DNA of 64,000 nt, taken from Streptosporangium subroseum (GTDB lineage Bacteria > Actinomycetota > Actinomycetes > Streptosporangiales > Streptosporangiaceae). The stretch is from positions 1 through 64,000 of the forward strand of contig NZ_FZOD01000029.1 of the NCBI RefSeq assembly GCF_900188345.1. Reading direction: 5' to 3'. The position numbers and the translations under genes were made by a program. Below the pieces are notes generated by a model, which saw nothing but the letters and a program-made list of their open reading frames with translations, was not told the DNA's origin and did not search any database. Positions 24,573 through 31,713 of this stretch are shown here, in pieces (the first letter of the stretch is position 1; every line of letters starts with the position of its first letter).

Positions 24573-24794
24573 TCAGGAGTCGTGGCCGAGCAGGTCGCCG
24601 GGCTGGCAGCCGAGCTCGCGGCAGATCGCACTGAGGGTGGAGAACCGGATCGCCCTGGCGCGGCCGTTCTTCAGGATGGACAGGTTCACGATCGTCACGC
24701 CGACCCGGTCGGCCAGCTCGGTCAGGGTCATCCCGCGGTCGGCCAGCAGCTTGTCGAGGTGCACGACGACGTGGTGCTCCTCCTCCGGAGGCAT
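24573..24794 (-). CDS. XRE-family (YozG-like) small regulator
   Basis: This 73-residue single-domain HTH protein reads VVVHLDKLLADRGMTLTELADRVGVTIVNLSILKNGRARAIRFSTLSAICRELGCQPGDLL in continuous order, with recognition helix around TIVNLSILKNG. Its start overlaps the stop of the DUF2975 membrane gene (TGATG). The DUF2975/XRE pair is widespread in Gram-positive bacteria, the membrane protein being thought to control or be controlled by the regulator. Its probable operator is the dyad upstream of the pair. Confidence 0.88.
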   Translation of the reverse strand: MPPEEEHHVVVHLDKLLADRGMTLTELADRVGVTIVNLSILKNGRARAIRFSTLSAICRELGCQPGDLLGHDS

Positions 24795-25408
24795 CAGACC
24801 AGCCCCTGGGTGTCCGCCCTGAGCTTGCTGCCCTGCCGGAACACCTCCGCCAGCGCGAGGGCGGCGAGCCCGACGATGAGGGCCCAGTAGAAGTTCTCGG
24901 CGCTTCGGATGGGCATGTTCTTCAGCGGGGTGCCGGAGAGCAGCCCTTCCAGGACCAGCTTCTCCACTACGGGAATGCCGTTGAGAGAGAGGAGCAGGAC
25001 GCCGATCACCGAGAGCCTCCGCGCGTTCGGCGGAACGAAGGGATCGTCCTGATCGAAGGTCCGGATCACCAGCAGGAGAATCCCGGCGATGACACTCATG
25101 ATCACTGCAAGCAGTAGATCGGGCAGCACGAACAGGAAGCGCTGCGAGACGCTGGGGTCGGCGATGACCAGGGTGTAGTCGGCCGCAGGCTTGACCAGGC
25201 TGACCGCTCCCGGCGGGCCGGTCGGAAGGGGCGCCGGGTCGTCGGCCGAGGTCGCGGTGTTGTAGGGGCTCATCTCGACGGGGCGTGTCCGGGCGGCGGG
25301 ACCGGTGAAGATGCCGACAAGAGAGATCAGGACACCGATCAGGGCGATTCCGAAACCGACCCACACCACCAGTTCCAGGTTGCGGATGCTCCCACCCGGC
25401 TTGGCCAT
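24794..25408 (-). CDS. DUF2975 membrane protein
   Basis: The ATG at 25408 follows GGGGGAGGG; the product has 204 residues. Four membrane helices are visible: VVWVGFGIALIGVLISLVGIF, FVLPDLLLAVIMSVIAGILL, LSVIGVLLLSLNGIPVVEKL and FYWALIVGLAALALAEVF, with an extracellular loop after the first. This is the DUF2975 layout. It is co-translated with the XRE regulator and probably acts as its membrane partner. The molecular role is not known. Confidence 0.85.
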   Translation of the reverse strand: MAKPGGSIRNLELVVWVGFGIALIGVLISLVGIFTGPAARTRPVEMSPYNTATSADDPAPLPTGPPGAVSLVKPAADYTLVIADPSVSQRFLFVLPDLLLAVIMSVIAGILLLVIRTFDQDDPFVPPNARRLSVIGVLLLSLNGIPVVEKLVLEGLLSGTPLKNMPIRSAENFYWALIVGLAALALAEVFRQGSKLRADTQGLV

Positions 25409-25433
25409 GACATGCCCTCCCCCAGCGAATGGA

Positions 25434-25465
25434 TATCGATTTTCGATAAAACGATAAACGATAAA
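25434..25465. promoter_or_regulatory. Operator-like dyad and CGATAAA repeats upstream of the DUF2975/XRE operon
   Basis: TATCGA (25434-25439) and TCGATA (25443-25448) form a perfect dyad around TTT. Three CGATAAA copies follow at 25444, 25452 and 25459. The AT-rich block stands out from the GC-rich background just ahead of the start at 25408 and is a good XRE binding site. Confidence 0.55.
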
Positions 25466-25499
25466 CAGACGCGGGGACAAGACCCGAGGGCATGGGAGG

Positions 25500-26489
25500 T
25501 CATCGTGCTTTGCGAGCGCCGATGACCCGCTGGAGAAGGATGAAGACAAAGAGCAGCGCACCGATGACGATCTTCGTCCACCACGAGCTCAGCGTTCCGT
25601 CGAAGGTGATGATGGTCTGGATGACGCCGAGGACCAGAACACCCAGGACTGTTCCCACCAGGTAGCCCGACCCCCCGGTGAGCAGGGTGCCGCCGATGAC
25701 GACCGCGGCGATCGCGTCGAGTTCCATGCCGACCGCGTGCAGGCCGTACCCCGACAGCATGTAGAAGCTGAGCAGCACCCCGCCGAGCGCCGAGCAGAAA
25801 CCGCTGATCGCGTAGACCGTGATCTGGGTCCTGGCGACGGGCAGGCCCATCAGGAGCGCCGAAGCGGGATTGCCGCCGATCGCGTAGGTGTTGCGGCCGA
25901 GCCGGGTGTGGCTGAGGACGTACGCGCCGACGATGACGACGACCAGCGCGACGATCACGCTCGGGGACACGAAGTACTCCCCGAAGCGGACCTTCGACTG
26001 TGCCATCGACGTCCAGAAGGGGTCGGTGATCGGGATCGAGGAGGTGCTGATCGTGTAGCAGAGGCCGCGGGCGAGGAACATCCCGGCGAGGGTGACGATG
26101 AACGGCTGGATCTCGAAGTAGTGGATGATGCAGCCCATCGCGAAGCCGAGAAGCGCGCCGACGAACAGCACGAAGGGCAGTACGGCATAGGGCGGCCACC
26201 CCTGCTCCTGCAGCAGCGACGCCGACAGCATCGTGGTCAGCGCGACGACCGAGCCCACCGACAGGTCGATGCCGCCGGTGAGGATGACAAAGGTCATCCC
26301 CGCCGCGACGACGAGCAGGAAGGCGTTGTCGACGAAGACGTTGAGGATCACCTGCCCGTCGGAGAACGCCTCGTAGCGGACGGCCCCGACCCCGTACATC
26401 ACCGCGAGCAGCGACAGCGTCGCCAGCACGGGGATGTACTTGCGCTGGGGCCGCCGCAGCCCCGGCCACCTGCCGGTCAGACTGGTCAT
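25500..26489 (-). CDS. CUT2 sugar ABC transporter permease (YjfF/RbsC type)
   Basis: The product has 329 residues, starting four bases inside the end of the preceding permease gene. The hydrophobic spans and motifs VVAAGMTFVILTGGIDLSVGS, GRNTYAIGGNPASALLMG and AVVIGGTLLTGGSGYLVGTV are diagnostic of ribose/galactofuranose-type permeases. It pairs with the second permease and the double ATPase encoded upstream. The operon context (ribulokinase, LacI regulator) suggests L-arabinose or a related pentose or furanose. Confidence 0.9.
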   Translation of the reverse strand: MTSLTGRWPGLRRPQRKYIPVLATLSLLAVMYGVGAVRYEAFSDGQVILNVFVDNAFLLVVAAGMTFVILTGGIDLSVGSVVALTTMLSASLLQEQGWPPYAVLPFVLFVGALLGFAMGCIIHYFEIQPFIVTLAGMFLARGLCYTISTSSIPITDPFWTSMAQSKVRFGEYFVSPSVIVALVVVIVGAYVLSHTRLGRNTYAIGGNPASALLMGLPVARTQITVYAISGFCSALGGVLLSFYMLSGYGLHAVGMELDAIAAVVIGGTLLTGGSGYLVGTVLGVLVLGVIQTIITFDGTLSSWWTKIVIGALLFVFILLQRVIGARKAR

Positions 26490-27559
26490 GGCGCGACCTC
26501 GACTTTCGTCTTCTCCCGCGCGGCCGCCCGCGCGGACGGCCGACGGCGGCGCTGGAAAACCTTGGCGCGGAACGCCGGCGACTGGATGAGGCACACGACG
26601 GTGACCACCAGCGCCTTGAACAGCAAGGTCGTCTCCGGCGGGACGCCGACGGTGTAGATGGTGGTGGACAGTGCCTGGATGAGCAGGGCACCCACGACGG
26701 TGCCTCCGATGGAGAAGCGCCCTCCGGCCAGCGACGTGCCGCCGATCACCACGGCGAGGATCGCGTCGAGCTCGATCCACAGGCCGGCGTTGTTGCCGTC
26801 GGCGCTGGAGACGTTCGAACTGATCATCAAACCGGCGATCCCCGCACAGAACGCGCAGAAGACGTAGACCATCACGATGATCCGGCGGGAGCCGATGCCC
26901 GCCAGGCGGCTCGCCTCGGCGTTGCCGCCCACCGACTCGATGAGCATGCCGAGCGCGGTGCGGCGGGTGAGCGCGACGGCCAGGGCCACCGCGCCCAGGG
27001 CCAGGAGAATGGAGAAGGGCACGGTCAGCCAGTAGCCGCCGCCGATGAGCTTGTACGGCGTGCTGTTGATCGTGATGATCTGGCCGTCGGTGATCAGCTG
27101 GGCCAGTCCGCGCCCCGCGACCATGAGGATCAGCGTCGCGATGATCGGCTGCATGCCGACCCCCGCGACGAGGAAGCCGTTCCACAGGCCGAGCACCAGC
27201 GCCAGCCCGAGCGCCAGGCCGACCGCTGTCAGGACCCCGGCGACGCTGTTCTGGTCGTCCTGCCCGCTGATCCACAGGCAGGCCAGGGCTCCGCAGATGG
27301 CGACGATCGAGCCCACCGACAGGTCGATGCCCCGGGTGGCGATGACCAGGGTCATGCCCAGGGCGACCATGATCAGCGGTGCGCCGAAGCGGACGATGTC
27401 GATCAGGCTGCCGTAAAGGTGCCCGCCCCGGATCTCGATCTTGAAGAAGTCCGGTGTGAAGAGGAGGTTGGCCAGCAGGAGAACGATCAGGATGGTCACC
27501 GGCCAGAAGAGCCGCCGCCGGGTCAGGGCGCTCATGTGCCCGCTCAGGCTCGCGGTCAT
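26486..27559 (-). CDS. CUT2 sugar ABC transporter permease (YtfT type)
   Basis: The product has 357 residues from an ATG at 27559 that overlaps the ATPase stop (ATGA). LIMVALGMTLVIATRGIDLSVGS and AVVIGGTSLAGGRFSIGGTV mark a BPD_transp_2 permease; the closest architecture is YtfT. The C-terminus is Arg/Ala-rich and basic (FQRRRRPSARAAAREKTK). It forms a heterodimeric pore with the following permease. Confidence 0.9.
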   Translation of the reverse strand: MTASLSGHMSALTRRRLFWPVTILIVLLLANLLFTPDFFKIEIRGGHLYGSLIDIVRFGAPLIMVALGMTLVIATRGIDLSVGSIVAICGALACLWISGQDDQNSVAGVLTAVGLALGLALVLGLWNGFLVAGVGMQPIIATLILMVAGRGLAQLITDGQIITINSTPYKLIGGGYWLTVPFSILLALGAVALAVALTRRTALGMLIESVGGNAEASRLAGIGSRRIIVMVYVFCAFCAGIAGLMISSNVSSADGNNAGLWIELDAILAVVIGGTSLAGGRFSIGGTVVGALLIQALSTTIYTVGVPPETTLLFKALVVTVVCLIQSPAFRAKVFQRRRRPSARAAAREKTKVEVAP

Positions 27560-29079
27560 ACGGCGGCTCCGCTCGCGATGATCCGCATGACGTGCTCGAC
27601 GTCCACCCCGTCGTTGGGCATCTCGGTCACCAGATGTCGATCGCGCAGTACGGCGATCTTGTGGCTGAGCCGCAGGACCTCTTCGAGCTCCGCCGAGATG
27701 AACAGGACGGCCATTCCCCCGTCGGCGAGCGAGACCACCAGCCGCTGGATCTCCGCCTTGGCGCCGACGTCGATCCCCCGGGTCGGCTCGTCGAGGATCA
27801 GCAGTCGGGGTTCGGTGATCAGCCAGCGGGCCAGCAGGACCTTCTGCTGGTTGCCGCCGCTGAGGTTGCGGACGACCATGTCCGGATTGGCGGGGGTGAT
27901 GCGCAGGGCCTTGATGTATTTGTCCACCAGCTCCTCCTGCCTGCGCCGGGGAATCGGGCGTGACCATCCGCGTTCGGCCTGGAGCGCGAGGATGATGTTC
28001 TCCCGCACGGTCAGGTCTTCGACCAGCCCCTCGGTCCGCCGGTTCTCCGAGCAGAAGGCGATGCCGTGGGCCATCGCCGTACGCGGATTGCGGACGGCCA
28101 CGGTGGTGCCGTCCACCCGGATCTGGCCGTGATCGGCTCGATCGGCCCCGAACAGCAGCCGGGCCACCTCCGTCCGGCCCGAACCGAGCAGTCCGGCGAG
28201 GCCGACGACCTCTCCGCGGTGGATGGCGAGATTGAAGGGCGCCACGGCGCCGTCTCGCCCGAGCTCGCTCGCCGCGACCACCGGCGACGCGTCCTGGAGG
28301 GCGGCCGGGGAGCTTTTGGGCTGCTCATCCAGTTGCTCCAGGACCTCCAGCTCCTTGCCGATCATCATGGCGACGAGGTCGATCTGGGCGAGCTCCGCGG
28401 TGAGACGCTCACCCACCAGGCGGCCGTTGCGCAGCACCGTGACGCGGTCGGTGACCTCGTACACCTGGTCCAGGAAGTGCGTCACGAAGAGGATCGCGAT
28501 GCCCTCGTCCTTGAGCTGCCGCATGACGCGGAAGAGCTGCTCGCACTCCTTCGCGTCGAGGCTGGAGGTGGGCTCGTCGAAGATGAGCACCTTGGCGGAG
28601 ATGTCGATGGCCCGCGCGATGGCGACCATCTGCTGCACCGCGATGGAGTAGGTGCCGAGCAGGGCCGAGGCGTCGATGTCGAGCCGGAGCCGCCGGAGCA
28701 GCTCGGTGGCCCGCCGGTGGATCTTCTTCCACTGGATCGCGCCGAGTCGCCGCGGTTCGCGGCCGATGAAGATGTTCTCCGCGACCGACAGGTTGGGACA
28801 GAGGTTGATCTCCTGGTAGACGGTGCTGACACCGGCCTGCTGCGCCTGCAGGGGACCGGTGAAGCGCACCGCCTCCCCCTCCAGGAGGATCTCCCCTCCG
28901 TCGATGTCGTAGACCCCGGTCAGGGCCTTGATCAGCGTTGACTTGCCGGCGCCGTTCTCTCCCATGAGGGCGTGCACCTCACCGGGGAAGAGCCGGAAGT
29001 CGACGTCGCTCAGCGCCTTGACGCCGGGAAACTCCTTGGTGATTCCCGTCATCGCCAGGATCGCTGCGGGCTCTGCCAT
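27556..29079 (-). CDS. CUT2 sugar ABC transporter ATP-binding protein, two ATPase domains (YtfR type)
   Basis: The product has 507 residues. The first half has Walker A GENGAGKST and Walker B VLIFDEPTSSLD, with a degenerate signature (SIAVQQMVAIARAI). The second has a degenerate Walker A-like GLLGSGRTEV, signature LSGGNQQKVLLARWL and LLILDEPTRGIDVGAKAE. This asymmetry is normal for the RbsA/AraG/YtfR family. It energises the two downstream permeases. The strong hairpin before this gene probably lets the binding protein be made in excess. Confidence 0.92.
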   Translation of the reverse strand: MAEPAAILAMTGITKEFPGVKALSDVDFRLFPGEVHALMGENGAGKSTLIKALTGVYDIDGGEILLEGEAVRFTGPLQAQQAGVSTVYQEINLCPNLSVAENIFIGREPRRLGAIQWKKIHRRATELLRRLRLDIDASALLGTYSIAVQQMVAIARAIDISAKVLIFDEPTSSLDAKECEQLFRVMRQLKDEGIAILFVTHFLDQVYEVTDRVTVLRNGRLVGERLTAELAQIDLVAMMIGKELEVLEQLDEQPKSSPAALQDASPVVAASELGRDGAVAPFNLAIHRGEVVGLAGLLGSGRTEVARLLFGADRADHGQIRVDGTTVAVRNPRTAMAHGIAFCSENRRTEGLVEDLTVRENIILALQAERGWSRPIPRRRQEELVDKYIKALRITPANPDMVVRNLSGGNQQKVLLARWLITEPRLLILDEPTRGIDVGAKAEIQRLVVSLADGGMAVLFISAELEEVLRLSHKIAVLRDRHLVTEMPNDGVDVEHVMRIIASGAAV

Positions 29080-29219
29080 CCCTGTGGCTCCTTGCGTGTT
29101 CGGATGGTTCCTGCGGTTCCGGCATGTCCCCGTGGTTCTTCCGCGTCGTTCTCACGCGTCCGGACGGTTTTTACTTTTCAGGTGGTTCGCACATGTCCAG
29201 GTGGTTCGCACGTATTCGG
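29080..29219. repeat. Degenerate direct repeats between ATPase and binding-protein genes
   Basis: Short units of the type GGTGGTTCGCAC (near 29180 and 29200) and related TGGTTC/CGGTT versions recur about every 17-20 bases from 29103 to 29215. No gene is visible. The origin looks like slipped tandem duplication. Confidence 0.5.
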
Positions 29220-29255
29220 GCGGGGCCACCCCAGGGGTCGCCGGGGTGGCCCCGC
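29220..29255 (-). terminator. Intra-operon hairpin after the binding-protein gene
   Basis: GCGGGGCCACCCC (29220-29232) and GGGGTGGCCCCGC (29243-29255) are perfect 13-bp arms. Lying between the binding-protein stop and the ATPase start, it is a partial terminator or mRNA-stabilising stem that raises binding-protein levels relative to the rest of the transporter. Confidence 0.8.
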
Positions 29256-29276
29256 CGCGGTGAACGGCGCACGAGG

Positions 29277-30266
29277 TCAGTACTTGCGCCCCGGCAGGGC
29301 GGCCTTGGCCTGCTCCTGGGTGAAGGTGGTCTCCTCGGTGAGCACCCGCGTCGGGATCTGCTCACCCTTGACGGCCTTCTTCACCAGGTCCATCAGTTGC
29401 GGGCCCAGGAGGGGGCTGCACTCGGCGATGAAGCTGATCTTCCCGTCGGCCAGGGCCTGCATTCCGTCCTTGACCCCGTCGATGGTAATGATCTTGATGT
29501 CCGTACCGGGCCTGAGCCCGGCGCCCTCGATCGCCTCGATGGCGCCGAGACCCATGTCATCGTTGTGGGCGAACAGAACGTCGATGTCCTTGTTGGCCTT
29601 CAGGAAGGCCTCCATGACCTCCTTGCCCTTGGCCCGGGTGAAGTCGCCGGTCTGCGAAGCAATGATCTTGAACTTCGGGTCGGCCGCGACGACGTCCCCG
29701 AAACCCTTCTTGCGGTCGTTGGCGGGGGCGGAGCCGGTGGTGCCCTGAAGCTCGACGATGTTGACCGGGTCGGGCTTGCCCTCGTACTCCTTGACCAGCC
29801 ACTCTCCGGCCTTCGTGCCCTCGACGACGAAGTCGGAGCCGATGAACGTCTTGTACAGCGACGTGTCGGTGGAGTCGACCGCCCTGTCGGTCAGGATGAC
29901 CGGGATGCCCGCGTCCTTGACCTCTTTCAGAACGGTGTCCCAGCCGGATTCGACCACCGGCGAGAAGGCGATCGCGTCGACCTTCTGCTGGATGAACGAG
30001 CGGATGGCCTTGATCTGGTTCTCCTGCTTCTGCTGGGCGTCGGAGAACTTCAGATCGATGCCGGCCTCCTTGGCCGCCTCCTGGACGGACTTGGTGTTCG
30101 CGGTCCTCCATCCGCTCTCGGCGCCGACCTGTGAGAAGCCGAGCGTGAGCTGGTCCGATCCGCCGCCGCTCTGATTCGCGCTGCTGTCCTGGCCACCGCC
30201 GCAGGCGGCGAGCATGGACACGAGCACTCCGGCGGCCAGGGCCGCCGCCAAACCACGTCTGAACAT
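29277..30266 (-). CDS. CUT2 sugar-binding lipoprotein (YtfQ type)
   Basis: This 329-residue product has a lipobox (VSMLAAC) and a periplasmic-binding-protein type I fold (LTLGFSQVGAESGWRTANT, IRSFIQQKVDAIAFSPVVESGW, ILTDRAVDS, DVLFAHNDDMGLGAIEAIEGAG). GAESGWR and IAFSPVVESGWD are typical of YtfQ-like galactofuranose/arabinose-binding proteins. It is the first gene of the importer operon on this strand. A TAGCGTTAACA-type operator lies about 140 bp upstream of its start. Confidence 0.9.
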   Translation of the reverse strand: MFRRGLAAALAAGVLVSMLAACGGGQDSSANQSGGGSDQLTLGFSQVGAESGWRTANTKSVQEAAKEAGIDLKFSDAQQKQENQIKAIRSFIQQKVDAIAFSPVVESGWDTVLKEVKDAGIPVILTDRAVDSTDTSLYKTFIGSDFVVEGTKAGEWLVKEYEGKPDPVNIVELQGTTGSAPANDRKKGFGDVVAADPKFKIIASQTGDFTRAKGKEVMEAFLKANKDIDVLFAHNDDMGLGAIEAIEGAGLRPGTDIKIITIDGVKDGMQALADGKISFIAECSPLLGPQLMDLVKKAVKGEQIPTRVLTEETTFTQEQAKAALPGRKY

Positions 30267-30403
30267 GGTCTCTCCTTGTGTTTCTGGGGGGATGAAGGAG
30301 ATGTCGTCGAATCCGGGCCTGATCTCTCGGGCACGGACGTGTTCGATGCCGACGGTCCGGCGGATGATCCGCCGGCCCCGCGACCTGGCCGAGCGCTTGC
30401 TAT

Positions 30404-30417
30404 GGGTAGCGTTAACA
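30404..30417. promoter_or_regulatory. LacI/AraR-type operator 1 (importer promoter)
   Basis: GGGTAGCGTTAACA matches 11 of 14 bases of the site at 31656-31669 next to the ribulokinase gene. The shared pattern is TGDTAGCGHTAACA. It sits upstream of the binding-protein start (30266) and just past the lacI stop. Confidence 0.65.
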
Positions 30418-30457
30418 TTTCAGACCGGCCGAGACCGGGGATCCGGCCCCGCCGGAA

Positions 30458-31489
30458 TCAGTGGCGAACCGGTCCCGTGCTCTCCCTGACCACCAACTCG
30501 GGTTCGACGATGCGCGGCCCTCCTCCCGAGGCGCCCTCGATGCGGCCCTGCAGCAACTGGAACGCATGCCTCCCGACCTCTCCGAAGTTCTGCCTGACCG
30601 TCGTCAGCGGCGGCCAGAAGTAGGCGGCCTCCGGCACGTCGTCGAAGCCGACCACGCTGATGTCCTCGGGAACGCGCCGGCCCGCCTCGCGCAGGGCCCG
30701 CAGCACCCCCAGGGTCATCTGGTCGTTGGCGACGAAGATGGCCGTGACCGACGGGTCGATCGCCAGGCGCTTGCCGAGCTGGTAGCCGGAGTGCGCGCTC
30801 CAGTCGCCGACCGGCACCTCGGGCACCGGACGGCCCTCGGCTTCGAGGACCGAACGCCACCCCTCGACACGCCCCCTGGCGTCTATCCAGTTCGCGGGGC
30901 CCGACAGGTGCCAGACCGTCTCGTGCCCCAGGCTCAGCAGGTGCCGCGTCGCCCGTACGGCGCCGCCGCGCTGGTCGACCATGACCACGGGGACGGGGAT
31001 GTCCTCCCCCGCGTCCACCGCGACCACCGGCAGGTCTGGCGAGAGGTGGCACAACCCCTCCGCGGCCGACTCATGCGGCGCCACGATGATGATGCCGTCG
31101 ACCGACTGCGCGCGGAGCCGGTCCACGCCCTCCCCGATCGACCTGCGGTTCAGCACGCCGAGACTGGCGATGTTCACCACGTAGTCGTTCTGCCTGGCCG
31201 CCTGCTCGATCGCGTAGAGCGTGGAGGCCGGGCCGTACAGGGTGGTGTCGAAACTGACCACGCCGAGCACCCCCGAACGACCCGTGACGAGCTGGCGCGC
31301 GGCCGAGTTGGGGCGGTAGCCGAGCTCGCTCACCGCCGCCAGGACGCGCGCCCGGGTCTCGGGGCGCACCCTGTCGGGCGTGTTCAGCGCACGCGAGACC
31401 GTCATCGCGGAGACTCCGGCGAGTGCGGCGACATCGTCCAGCACCGCCGGCCTGGTCCGTGCCCTGCCGTCCTCGAAGCTCGGTGTCAT
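30458..31489 (-). CDS. LacI-family regulator of the arabinose-type locus
   Basis: The product has 343 residues from the ATG at 31489, with GAGGAA upstream; a longer in-frame start is unlikely. HTH: AVLDDVAALAGVSAMTVSRALN, hinge NSAARQLVTGRSGVLGVVSF. The effector domain resembles LacI/PurR (VDGIIIVAPHESAAEGL, DISVVGFDDVPEAAYFWPPLTTV). It lies between the ribulokinase gene (divergent) and the importer operon (same strand). Three similar 14-bp sites, two in the divergent promoter and one before the importer, make it the probable arabinose-responsive repressor of all three units. Confidence 0.9.
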   Translation of the reverse strand: MTPSFEDGRARTRPAVLDDVAALAGVSAMTVSRALNTPDRVRPETRARVLAAVSELGYRPNSAARQLVTGRSGVLGVVSFDTTLYGPASTLYAIEQAARQNDYVVNIASLGVLNRRSIGEGVDRLRAQSVDGIIIVAPHESAAEGLCHLSPDLPVVAVDAGEDIPVPVVMVDQRGGAVRATRHLLSLGHETVWHLSGPANWIDARGRVEGWRSVLEAEGRPVPEVPVGDWSAHSGYQLGKRLAIDPSVTAIFVANDQMTLGVLRALREAGRRVPEDISVVGFDDVPEAAYFWPPLTTVRQNFGEVGRHAFQLLQGRIEGASGGGPRIVEPELVVRESTGPVRH

Positions 31490-31524
31490 GCGTTCCTCGC
31501 CATGTTTCGCTGGGGTTACCAGAG

Positions 31525-31538
31525 TGTTTGCGATAACA
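31525..31538. promoter_or_regulatory. LacI/AraR-type operator 2 (regulator promoter)
   Basis: TGTTTGCGATAACA lies 36 bp before the lacI start and matches the pattern of the other two sites at 11 of 14 positions. This implies autoregulation. Confidence 0.6.
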
Positions 31539-31655
31539 CTTAAGCTGTCAAGGCTAGAGGTGGAAACTTTTCGGATGCTTCCCATGGGCTCGAATTGCCC
31601 TAGCCAGAGGGATGTACCCCGAATCGTAATCACCGATAGCCTTGACCAATACTTC

Positions 31656-31669
31656 TGATAGCGCTAACA
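31656..31669. promoter_or_regulatory. LacI/AraR-type operator 3 (ribulokinase promoter)
   Basis: TGATAGCGCTAACA is a near-palindrome with the AGCGCT centre of LacI-family operators. It lies 45 bp before the ribulokinase start at 31714. Confidence 0.7.
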
Positions 31670-31713
31670 ATCAGCCCACTTGATTCGCGCCTGCATTCCC
31701 TGGGAGCACCGCT

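Noticed and set aside
24573..25493. Single 306-codon reverse frame joining the XRE gene to upstream sequence
   Set aside because: The upstream part is out of frame with the real DUF2975 gene; only the last 73 codons form the XRE protein with its own start.
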